Part shown: positions 37,782 to 46,200 of the stretch, one piece after another
Layout: every line of letters starts with the position of its first letter
Position numbering within the stretch: the stretch's first letter is position 1
From: Hyphomicrobiales bacterium
GTDB lineage: Bacteria; Pseudomonadota; Alphaproteobacteria; Rhizobiales; Rhizobiaceae
DNA length: 64,000 bases
Direction: 5' to 3'
Assembly: GCA_900467685.1 (NCBI GenBank)
Contig: UBQX01000007.1
Location: 186,001 to 250,000, forward strand
Notes under the pieces: generated by a model
Told to the model about the DNA's origin: nothing
Databases searched by the model: none
What the model saw: the letters and a program-made list of their open reading frames with translations, nothing else
Program-made: the position numbers and the translations under genes

Positions 37782-40223
37782 TCAGGCCTTGATGCGCTGC
37801 ATTGCAGGATCGTAAAGCGGGCCGAGATGCAACTCGGCACTCACCGTTTCCATGGCGACGACCAGCTCGTATCGTCCCGCCTTCAGCCAGGCTTCGTCGA
37901 GGCCGGCAGCGTTGCGGACATAGCCGAAGCCGACGTTCTTGCCCACCGTGTAGCCATAGCCGCCGCTGGTCAGGTATCCGATGGGCTCGCCGTTGCGAAG
38001 AATCGTTTCGCGACCGAGGAGCACGACCGAAGGATCGTCCACGGTGAAGCAGGCAAGCGACTTCACGAGCGGCTGGCCCTGCTTTGCCAGAAGCGCATTC
38101 CGCCCCACGAAATCGACATCCTTCTTCAGCTTCACCGCCCAGCCGAGGCCGGCCTCGAAGGGCGTGTCGTTGGGCGTGATGTCGGAGCCCCAGGCGCGAT
38201 AGCCCTTTTCGAGCCGGAGGGATTCGATGGCGCGGTAGCCGGTCGGGCGGATGCCGTAGGGCTTGCCCGCAACCATCAGCGCGTCGAAGACATCGCCGGT
38301 CGCCGCGATCGGCACATGAAGCTCCCAGCCGAGTTCGCCGACATAGGTCACCCGCAGCGCCCGCACGACATGCCCGGCGATGACGATCTCCCTCACATGG
38401 CCGAAGGGGAAGGAGGCGTTGGACACATCCGCATCCGTGACCTTCTCGAGCACATCGCGCGCCTTCGGCCCCATCAGCGACAGCGTACCGAAATCTTCTG
38501 TCACATCCGCGAATGTCACGCGGCTCCCCTTGGGCAGATGATCCTCGATCCAGCCGAAGTCATGCGTCCGGAAACCCGTCCCGGTGACGATGTAGAACCT
38601 ATCGTCCGCCAGCCGCGCCACCGTTAGATCGGCTTCAATACCGCCGCGGGTGTTGAGCAACTGCGTATAGGTCAGCCTCCCGGCGGGCTTCGAAACGTCG
38701 TTGGCGCAGATCCAGTCGAGCGCGCGGGCCGCATCCGGCCCCGAAAGCTCGAACTTGGCGAAGGAGGACTGGTCGAAGACGCCGACCGCTTCCCGAACAT
38801 GCTTGTGCTCCTCGCCCACCGCGTCAAACCAGTTCTGCCGGCCCATGGAATAGACGTCGTGGCCAACCTGCCCCTCGCCCGCAAACCAGTTCGGCCGCTC
38901 CCAGCCAAGCTTGGAGCCGAAGACTGCGCCATGGGTCTTCAGCCGCTCGAAAAGCGGCGAGACGAGACGCGGGCGGCCGCTTTCATATTCCTCATGCGGG
39001 AAGGCCACCGTGTAATGCTTGCCATAGGCTTCCAGCGTCCTGTCGCAGACCCATTGGCGGTCGCGATGAAGGCCAGAGAAGCGGCGGATGTCGACCACCC
39101 AGAGATCGAGCGGCGCTTCGCCGTCAACCACCCATTGCGCCAGAACCCAGCCGGCCCCGCCGCCCGAGGCGATCCCGAAGGCGTTGAAGCCGGCACCGAC
39201 GAACATGTTCTTGCATTCGGGTGCTGCGCCCAGAATGAAATTGCCATCCGGCGTGAAGCTCTCGGGCCCGTTGATCATCTGCTTGACGCCGACATTTTCC
39301 AGCGCCGGCACGCGCTCGATCGCCTGCACCATGTGCTGTTCGAAATGGTCGAAATCGTCGTCGAACAGGCGAAAGCCCCAGTCGTTCGGCACGTCGCCCG
39401 TCGTCCAGGCCTGCGGGTTGGGCTCGTAGCCACCCATGACGAGGCCGCCGACCTCTTCCTTGAAATAGGTGCGGCGATCCGGATCGCGGATGGTGGGCGC
39501 ATCCAGCGCCAGACCCGGCACCTTCTCGGTGATGATATACTGGTGTTTCACCGGCTGGAGCGGCACGTTGATCCCCGCCATGGCCCCCACCTGCCGCGCC
39601 CATTGGCCGGCGCAGTTGACGACCTTCTCGCAAGCGATATCGCCCTGATCGGTCTTCACGGCGGTAATCACGCCATCCTTGATGTCGAAGCCGGTCACGC
39701 GGACATTTTCGAAGAGCTTGGCGCCATGCATGCGCGCGCCGCGTGCGAGCGACTGCGTGATATCGGACGGGCTTGCCTGCCCGTCCGTCGGCAGCCAACT
39801 CGCGCCGATGAGATCGCTCGTCTCCATCAGCGGCCACATCTTCTTCACCTCTTCGGCCGAGATCAGATGCATGTCCATGCCGAAGCTTTTCGCCGTCGTC
39901 GCGGTCCGCTTGAACTCGGTCCAGCGGTCCTCGTTGGTCGCAAGGCGCAGGCAGCCGGTCATCTTCCAGCCCGTCGCCAGCCCCGTCTCGGCCTCCAGCC
40001 CCTTATAAAGTTCGACCGAATATTTGAGCACGCGGGTGATCGAGGCCGACGAGCGCAGCTGGCCGACGAGGCCGGCGGCGTGCCAGGTCGAGCCGGAGGT
40101 CAGCTGGCCCATTTCCAGCAGCACGACATCGGCCTTGTGGTCTTTCGCCAGATGGTAGGCCGTCGAGCAGCCGATGATACCGCCGCCGATGATGACGATC
40201 TGGGCGTGGGAAGGAAGCGTCAT
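37782..40223 (-). CDS. Dimethylglycine/sarcosine dehydrogenase-like FAD protein with GcvT domain
   Basis: Two-domain enzyme of 813 aa. The N-terminal DAO-type FAD domain (1-about 390) begins IVIIGGGIIGCSTAYHLA and contains the covalent-flavin-type motif SGSTWHAAGLVGQL; the C-terminal half has the aminomethyltransferase (GcvT) fold with GWERPNWFA, LTYTQLLNTRGGIEADLTV and GLGWAVKL. Such proteins oxidatively demethylate N-methylated glycines (dimethylglycine, sarcosine) and pass the one-carbon unit to tetrahydrofolate. ATG 40223 with GGAAAG upstream was chosen. It follows a choline-kinase-like gene by 2 bases; together they suggest catabolism of a methylated amine. Confidence 0.88.
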   Translation of the reverse strand: MTLPSHAQIVIIGGGIIGCSTAYHLAKDHKADVVLLEMGQLTSGSTWHAAGLVGQLRSSASITRVLKYSVELYKGLEAETGLATGWKMTGCLRLATNEDRWTEFKRTATTAKSFGMDMHLISAEEVKKMWPLMETSDLIGASWLPTDGQASPSDITQSLARGARMHGAKLFENVRVTGFDIKDGVITAVKTDQGDIACEKVVNCAGQWARQVGAMAGINVPLQPVKHQYIITEKVPGLALDAPTIRDPDRRTYFKEEVGGLVMGGYEPNPQAWTTGDVPNDWGFRLFDDDFDHFEQHMVQAIERVPALENVGVKQMINGPESFTPDGNFILGAAPECKNMFVGAGFNAFGIASGGGAGWVLAQWVVDGEAPLDLWVVDIRRFSGLHRDRQWVCDRTLEAYGKHYTVAFPHEEYESGRPRLVSPLFERLKTHGAVFGSKLGWERPNWFAGEGQVGHDVYSMGRQNWFDAVGEEHKHVREAVGVFDQSSFAKFELSGPDAARALDWICANDVSKPAGRLTYTQLLNTRGGIEADLTVARLADDRFYIVTGTGFRTHDFGWIEDHLPKGSRVTFADVTEDFGTLSLMGPKARDVLEKVTDADVSNASFPFGHVREIVIAGHVVRALRVTYVGELGWELHVPIAATGDVFDALMVAGKPYGIRPTGYRAIESLRLEKGYRAWGSDITPNDTPFEAGLGWAVKLKKDVDFVGRNALLAKQGQPLVKSLACFTVDDPSVVLLGRETILRNGEPIGYLTSGGYGYTVGKNVGFGYVRNAAGLDEAWLKAGRYELVVAMETVSAELHLGPLYDPAMQRIKA

Positions 40224-40225
40224 GG

Positions 40226-41113
40226 TCAAAGCTTTCCGTAGGTTGACTGATGGTGTTGAAGCGCGGTCTCAAGCCGCGCCAGATTGTCGTCCGTGTAGCT
40301 CTCGTAATCCGCACCGGGTGCCGAGAGATGGATTTCCGAAACCATGCTCCACATCGCTTCGCGCAAGAGTGAGGCGCATTGCATGGCCGAATGGGAACGC
40401 CTGATTTCGATGGGCACCGCGCCGCCGAAATAGGCGGCCAGAAACGCGTCCGCCGCTTCCGCAGAGAAGCCCGCATTGGACGTTGCGCCTGCCAGGTCGA
40501 ACATCGCGGTGGAAAAGCCCGCATATTCGAAGTCGATCAGCCAGAGCCTATCGCCGTCATCCAGAATATTGGCCGGCAGAAGGTCATTGTGGCCGAAGAC
40601 GATCGGCAGCGGCGTCTGGATCGCTTCCAGCGCGCGGCAGAGTTCCAGATAGTGCGGCAGCTCGCCGGTCATCCGGCTTTTGCCGGCTTCCAGCGTGCGC
40701 GCATAATCCCGGATGACGTGGAACGGCCAGAACATGAAGCCCGGACCCGCAATATGGGCGGGCATGGCCTCATGGAAGCGGCGCAGCAGCGCCGCAACCC
40801 GCGCGGCATTGGCCTGCACGTCATCCGCCGCGAACGTCCGCGCCAGAAGAAAGGCCGAAACCATGACGCCGGGCCCGGAATGCTCCACCCTCGGCCCAAA
40901 ACCGGCGGCGTGCGCCGCCCGCGCCGTCATCACCTCGCGATCACGCAACACATGATGGAACGGATAATCCTTGCCGAAACGCACGACATGCCGACCCGCC
41001 GCGTCGCGGACCAGATAGCTCTCATTGGAAATCCCGCCCTTCAGCGGCTCGATCTCGATCCGGCCGGCCCAACAGCCGAGCCCCGCGATCTTCTCTTCAA
41101 CGCCTGCCTGCAC
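40226..41113 (-). CDS. Choline/aminoglycoside kinase-like phosphotransferase
   Basis: Kinase-fold protein of 295 aa: GGISNESYLVRD (nucleotide loop), VVRFG with Lys/Arg region, catalytic FGHNDLLPANIL and metal-binding LIDFEYAG (Brenner and DFE motifs) typical of the choline/ethanolamine kinase family. GTG 41113 is preferred since GGAGG stands 5 bases upstream; a TTG at 41182 is also possible but would run into a repeated upstream motif. Co-transcribed with the dehydrogenase; divergent from a DeoR regulator. Substrate unknown, probably a small amino-alcohol. Confidence 0.85.
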   Translation of the reverse strand: MQAGVEEKIAGLGCWAGRIEIEPLKGGISNESYLVRDAAGRHVVRFGKDYPFHHVLRDREVMTARAAHAAGFGPRVEHSGPGVMVSAFLLARTFAADDVQANAARVAALLRRFHEAMPAHIAGPGFMFWPFHVIRDYARTLEAGKSRMTGELPHYLELCRALEAIQTPLPIVFGHNDLLPANILDDGDRLWLIDFEYAGFSTAMFDLAGATSNAGFSAEAADAFLAAYFGGAVPIEIRRSHSAMQCASLLREAMWSMVSEIHLSAPGADYESYTDDNLARLETALQHHQSTYGKL

Positions 41114-41147
41114 CAGCGCCTCCAGTTCTTGCGAGACCGGTTCCCTT

Positions 41148-41236
41148 GTGTTTTTCCGTGCCTCGTCTCTCAACAAATTCAACCACGATCTCGGCCCGAG
41201 TCAATCCGATTTTGTGGCTTTTCGTGTTTTTGTGCC
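41148..41236. promoter_or_regulatory. Repeated motif in the kinase/DeoR divergent promoter region
   Basis: GTGTTTTTCCGTGCC at 41148-41162 and GTGTTTTTGTGCC at 41224-41236 are near-identical direct repeats, 76 bases apart, in the AT-richer gap between divergent genes. They could be operators for the adjacent DeoR protein. This is a visual match only. Confidence 0.3.
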
Positions 41237-41325
41237 CGCTTGTGACTGATTTTGCCGGCATGGATTGCGAATATGCCCGATTTCCTCTAGTTTTGTGGGT
41301 AGGGACAATTGAGCGGACACACCCC

Positions 41326-42084
41326 ATGCTGGCTTCGAAACGCCATGGCGACATCCTGAAACTGCTGGAAATCGACGGCTCCATGGCCGTTTCGGATCTT
41401 GCGGAGCGCCTCGGCGTGTCGCTGGAAACGATCCGCCGCGACATCAAGCCCTTGGCGGAAAGCGGTGCGGTTCTGCGCATGCATGGCGGCGTGGCGCTGC
41501 CCTCGGCACTTGGCGAAGCCCCGTTCGAGAAGCGCATGCGCGAGATGAGCGCGGCGAAGAAGAAGATCGCCGAATGCGTCGCCCGCACGATCACGGATGG
41601 CGAGAGCCTGATGCTGGACACGGGAACGACAACCAGCTTCCTCGCCCGCGAACTGCTGGGCCACCGGCGGCTGACCGTGATCACCAATTCCTCCGACATC
41701 GCCCGCGTTCTGGCGAGCGTCAACGGCAATCGCGTCTACATGGCCGGCGGGGAAATCCGGCCGGATAGCGGCGCCGTCTTCGGCCTGTCCGCCATCGAGT
41801 TCATCGCTCGTTTCTCGGTCGACCATGCCATCATTTCGGCAGGGGCCGTCGATCCGTCCGGCATTCTCGATTATGCGCTCGACGAAGCGGAATTTGCCCG
41901 CACCGTGCTGTCACGCGGGCGGCGCAAGCTGGTCGTGACGGATAGTTCCAAATTCGCCCGCGCAGGCCTCATCCATGTCTGTGGCTTCGGTGAAGTGTCC
42001 GAACTCGTGACGGAGGCCGCGCCGCCGGCCGAAATTGCAGAGGCGATCGGTTCGGCGGACATCAGGTTGACGATTGCGGGCTAG
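41326..42084 (+). CDS. DeoR/GlpR-family transcriptional regulator
   Basis: Regulator of 252 aa with N-terminal DeoR HTH (DILKLLEIDGSMAVSDLAER, GVSLETIRRDIKPLAESG, then RMHGG) and a C-terminal DeoR sensor domain of the sugar-phosphate isomerase type (MLDTGTTTSFLARELLG, VITNSSDIARVL, MAGGEIRPDSGAVFG, DSSKFARAGLIHVC). The upstream open extension lacks coding character; ATG 41326 begins directly before the HTH. It is divergent from the kinase/dehydrogenase operon, its likely target, with a phosphorylated intermediate as probable ligand. Confidence 0.9.
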   Translation: MLASKRHGDILKLLEIDGSMAVSDLAERLGVSLETIRRDIKPLAESGAVLRMHGGVALPSALGEAPFEKRMREMSAAKKKIAECVARTITDGESLMLDTGTTTSFLARELLGHRRLTVITNSSDIARVLASVNGNRVYMAGGEIRPDSGAVFGLSAIEFIARFSVDHAIISAGAVDPSGILDYALDEAEFARTVLSRGRRKLVVTDSSKFARAGLIHVCGFGEVSELVTEAAPPAEIAEAIGSADIRLTIAG

Positions 42085-42090
42085 GCTCTT

Positions 42091-42747
42091 TCAGACCGGC
42101 TCGAACGCCAGCACGACGATGCGAGGCGTCAGAGAATAGACCAGCCTCACGCGTCTACCGGCCCTGGTCCTCCCTTCGCTGCGCGTGAAATCGATAGCCA
42201 CATCCTCGAAGCCGAGGATGACCTGGTCACGCGGAAACACCGCCTTGTAGACCGCTTCCTTGGCGACAAAGAGAAGACGGCTGGCGAGCCTTTCTTCAAC
42301 GCCATCAACGACATCGGCCGGCATCTTCACGATCGCCGCCACGTCTTGGGCCAAAGGTTCGGAAGGTTCGATGTCAATACCCAGGGATTTGAAGGACGCT
42401 GCGGACGCCATGGCAGCAATGGCAAACGCATCGTCATGCGCCATCGATCCCACCACGCCGAACGGCCAGACCGGCGCACCGCTCGCCGCCTTGAGAAGTG
42501 GCGCATCAGCAAGCCCCGCCTGCCTGAGCAATCCGCGCGCCACATGCCGCGCAGCGCCGCTGGCATCGCGCATGCGATCCACTTTGGAGGTCACGGAGGC
42601 CGCCTCTTCCGGCAGCAACAGCGCCTGATCCCCATCACGGATGGCGCGGCAGGCGACATGGATGCCAGAGGGCCTCATTACACCCAGAACATCGTCGAGG
42701 GCGCGCTCATCCGCCGTACTGTGCTGCGGCTTATTAAGCCCTGTCAT
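42091..42747 (-). CDS. 4'-phosphopantetheinyl transferase (EntD/Sfp type)
   Basis: Enzyme of 218 aa that moves 4'-phosphopantetheine from CoA to a carrier-protein serine. Motifs: WPFGVVGSMAHDD (substrate CoA region), SLGIDIEP with Mg-binding Asp and Glu, and LLFVAKEAVYKAVFP. It resembles the EntD subgroup. It is the last gene of the operon with the Pls-like synthetase, whose carrier domain is its obvious client, and overlaps the GNAT gene by 4 bases. Confidence 0.92.
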   Translation of the reverse strand: MTGLNKPQHSTADERALDDVLGVMRPSGIHVACRAIRDGDQALLLPEEAASVTSKVDRMRDASGAARHVARGLLRQAGLADAPLLKAASGAPVWPFGVVGSMAHDDAFAIAAMASAASFKSLGIDIEPSEPLAQDVAAIVKMPADVVDGVEERLASRLLFVAKEAVYKAVFPRDQVILGFEDVAIDFTRSEGRTRAGRRVRLVYSLTPRIVVLAFEPV

Positions 42748-43217
42748 GGACGGGCTGCACGTGGATCAAGCGCGGCGATCATCTCGCCGTCTTCGTCCAG
42801 CCCTTCTTCGAAAAATCCCGCCTTGGCATAGAGGCTTCGCGCGGCTTCGTTTTCCGGCTCGTAGCAGATGGAAATGCGGCTCACATCGCCGAGCCCCGCG
42901 ATCTCGGCCATGAAGGCCCGTAAGCCCGCCCGGCCATAGCCCCGCCCCTGCTGCGCGGCATCGATCATGAAACGATAGAGCCGGACATCGCCCCGGTCGG
43001 AAGCGTCATACATGAGGAAGCCGACGGGCGTGTCATCGGCCATGATGGCGCGGGGCGACGCGCCGGGATCATGATCCGCCTCGGCGAGCGAGGCGGCATT
43101 GTCGGCGACGAAATGCGCCTGCGCCGCCTCAACCTTCAGCGCCGTGATCGCGGCGCGGGTTTGCGCCGTGACCGGTTCCAGATGCACGGTCGGCCGGTAA
43201 TCATCCGCGCCCGCCAT
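42744..43217 (-). CDS. GNAT-family N-acetyltransferase
   Basis: Protein of 157 aa with GNAT fold motifs: PVGFLMYD (beta-4), LYRFMIDAAQQGRGYGRAGLRAFM (acetyl-CoA pyrophosphate loop) and CYEPENEAARSLYAKAGFFEEG. It resembles diamine/spermine acetyltransferases, which fits a partner of a basic-amino-acid synthetase, for example by acetylating an amine substrate or product (inference). Stands between the Pls-like gene (5 bases) and the phosphopantetheinyl transferase (4-base overlap). Confidence 0.88.
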   Translation of the reverse strand: MAGADDYRPTVHLEPVTAQTRAAITALKVEAAQAHFVADNAASLAEADHDPGASPRAIMADDTPVGFLMYDASDRGDVRLYRFMIDAAQQGRGYGRAGLRAFMAEIAGLGDVSRISICYEPENEAARSLYAKAGFFEEGLDEDGEMIAALDPRAARP

Positions 43218-43222
43218 GACGA

Positions 43223-46200
43223 TCAGCCCTTGGTGCGCGCAGCACCCTCCCGGATCGGCGTGATCACGCTATGAAGCTTGGCCGGATTGCCGCGCCAGAT
43301 CGTGTTCGGCTCCAGCGCCTCGCCCTTCATGACGAAGCTGTCCGTGTCGGCAATCGAGCCTTCTCCCATGACGACGCCATAATGCACGAAGGCAGCCGGG
43401 CCGAGCGTGCAGCCCTTGCCGATGCGGATGTAATCCGACTTGAAAGCACCTTCTTCAAGCGAGTGCGCCTGGATGACGCAGCCCTCGTTCAGCGTCGCAT
43501 CGTCACCGATCTCGACCAGCGAGCGTTCGGTCAGGTTGCTGCCGCCGTCATAGACGCGCTTGCCGATCTTGACACCCAGCGCCCGCAGGATCAGCGGACG
43601 GAACGGGGTTCCGGCGAAGAGATACATGATCGGCGAGTCCGAAAGCTTCCAGTGGCGCTCATGCCGCCAGAACCGCTCCTCGTAGATCGTCGTCGTCATC
43701 GGTTTCAGCTTGCCGAAGCCGAGGCTGGCGCGCTCGATCAGGATATACATGATGATCTCGAACGTCGTCACGATCACGGTGGCGATGAAGAGACCCGTGC
43801 CACCCCATTCGGTATAGTAGTTCAACGCGCGGTCCCAGACCGCAAGCGCGATGAACAGGGCGAGGAATTGGGCACCCAGGAAGAGAATGCCCGTCCAGAG
43901 ATTGTACCGGTTCTTGCGCGGCAGGCGGGCACGGCGATCCTCTTCGGTCACCCCCTGGATAAGGTCGAGGTCGCGCTTGACCATGCGCGGGATTTCGAAC
44001 GGCGGCGAGCCGAGGAGACCGATGTTCTCGCGAACCGGTCCCTCGATCGGCACCATCACCTTCGTGCCGAGGAGAACGTTGTTCCCGGTCTTGCCATCCG
44101 GCGGATAGTAGATGTTGTTGCCGAAGTAGTTGTCATCGCCGATCCGCGTCGGCGAGAGACTGAAGGACGAGGCCGACTTGTGCACATTGATCATGTAGAG
44201 GCCATCCGACACCATGGTCCGGCTGCCGAGATCGCACATGAAGGGGTTGTCGTGCTGGGTGTTGGTTCCGAAATTGGAACCGGTCTGGACAACGGTGTTA
44301 AGGTTCCAGCCGATCGCGCGAATGTAATGCACGATGGCCGAACTGTCGCCGAACAGCAGGTTCATGAGCCGCGAGTTGCTGACCGTTTCAGTGACCGACT
44401 GCATGAAATAATGCACGCCGTATAGCGAATAGGTCTTGCCCGGCTCAAGGAAGTGGCGGAAGAGGCGCGGCACGCCGATGGCCAGCAGAAGCGCGAAAGC
44501 GAAGCCGCCAAGTTCGACGACCAAGGCGCCGATGGCCACAAGGCCGATCGTTTCCTGATAGCCGTCGCCGACATTTTCCCAGTAGGTCTGGATGATCAGA
44601 GGCAGCGGCGTGAGAACAGTGAACAGGAAGATCAGCTGCACGGCTTCGTAGATGATGCGGCGGGCACGGGACAGCGTCACGCCCCGAACCTTCGAATAGT
44701 CCGCATTGGACTTCACCGCAGGCGAACCATGCCAGTGCTCGCCATCCGGAATGACCTGGCCGCGCTGCAGCGATGAGCCATGGCCAAGCTGCGAACCGTC
44801 GCCCATCCTGGTGTCGATATCGAGAGCGCTGCCGACGCCGACGAAGGCGTCGCGACCGATGGTGATGCGGCCCGTATGGATATAACCCGCCTCGGCCCGG
44901 AAGCCGGGGATCAGCGTCTCCTTGCGCAGGATCGTGTTCTCGCCGATCGAGATAAGGTCGGTGCAGACGGGAACCGATTTGCTTTCGATGGCCGTGCTCG
45001 AGCCGAGCTTTGCGCCGAGAAGCTTCAGATAGAGGCTGTAGAGGGGGCTGCCGCGGAAGAGCACGACGGGCGCCGTCCGGATCAGCGTCTTGACGACCCA
45101 GAAGCGATAATAGCGCCAGCTCCAGATCGGGAAGATTTCTTCCTTCCAACGCCCGACAAGGATCCACTTGGCCGCGACCGAGAAGCCGGTCATGGCAAAG
45201 AAGACCGCGCCTGAGAGGATAACGCAGCGGATATAGAGTGCCAGCGGCTCGTCGAGCTTTTCATAGAGCCACATGAGGCCGTAGTTGAACAGCCAGAGGC
45301 CGACATAGGTGTAGACGCCGTAGAAAGCGAGCTGCGCCGCGCCCGTGGCCCAATAGGCGAAGTTCGACGCACGGTGGGTCAGCACGATTTCATCGGCCAG
45401 CGGCTCGGGGGCATCTTCGCTGCCCAGATGCTTGATGAGCTGGCCAATGCTGGGATTGGCGTAGATGTCGCGCATCGACGTCGCAGCCCATTCCTTGCGG
45501 GTGCGGACACGGGAGCAGAAATGCGCCAGAAGCAGCGAGTTGGCGCCCAGATCGTCGAAGAAATTGTCCTCGACATAGACCTCGTCAGCCTTCAAGACGT
45601 CGGCCAGCGCGGCAGCGAGAAACCGCTCATCTTCGGTGCTAGGCAGGAACTTCGAGCGGTTGTCCGAAACCCGCGACAGGCTTGGCTTCGGCAGACGGCG
45701 CGTGTCGATCTTGTCGGACACCGTCATCGGCATCGCGTCGAGCTGTTCCAGGAACTTCGGAACCATGTAGTCGGGCAGCCGGCGCTTCAGCTCGCGCGTC
45801 AGCGTTAGGCGGTCAAGCTCGCCCACGCCGGATTTCAAGGCGTAGTAGCCGACGAGTTCGACGCGGCCCGGCTGGACCTCGAATGTCGTGACGGCAGCCT
45901 GCGCGATCTGAGGCTGGTCGAGAAGGATCGCCTCGATTTCGCCGGTCTCGATGCGGTAGCCGCGGATCTTGACCTGCGTGTCGATGCGGCCGTGATACTC
46001 CACATCGCCATCCGCATTGATCACACAGAGGTCGCCGGTGCGATAAATGCGGTGCGAGGGATTGTTCGGCAGGTCGAGGAAGTCGTTGATGAACTTCTCT
46101 TCGTTCAACTCCGGCCGGTTGAGATAACCGACCGCAACGCCGATCCCGGCCAGCCCGAGTTCCCCCATTTCGCCGACGGGCATCAATTCCGGCTTTTCCG

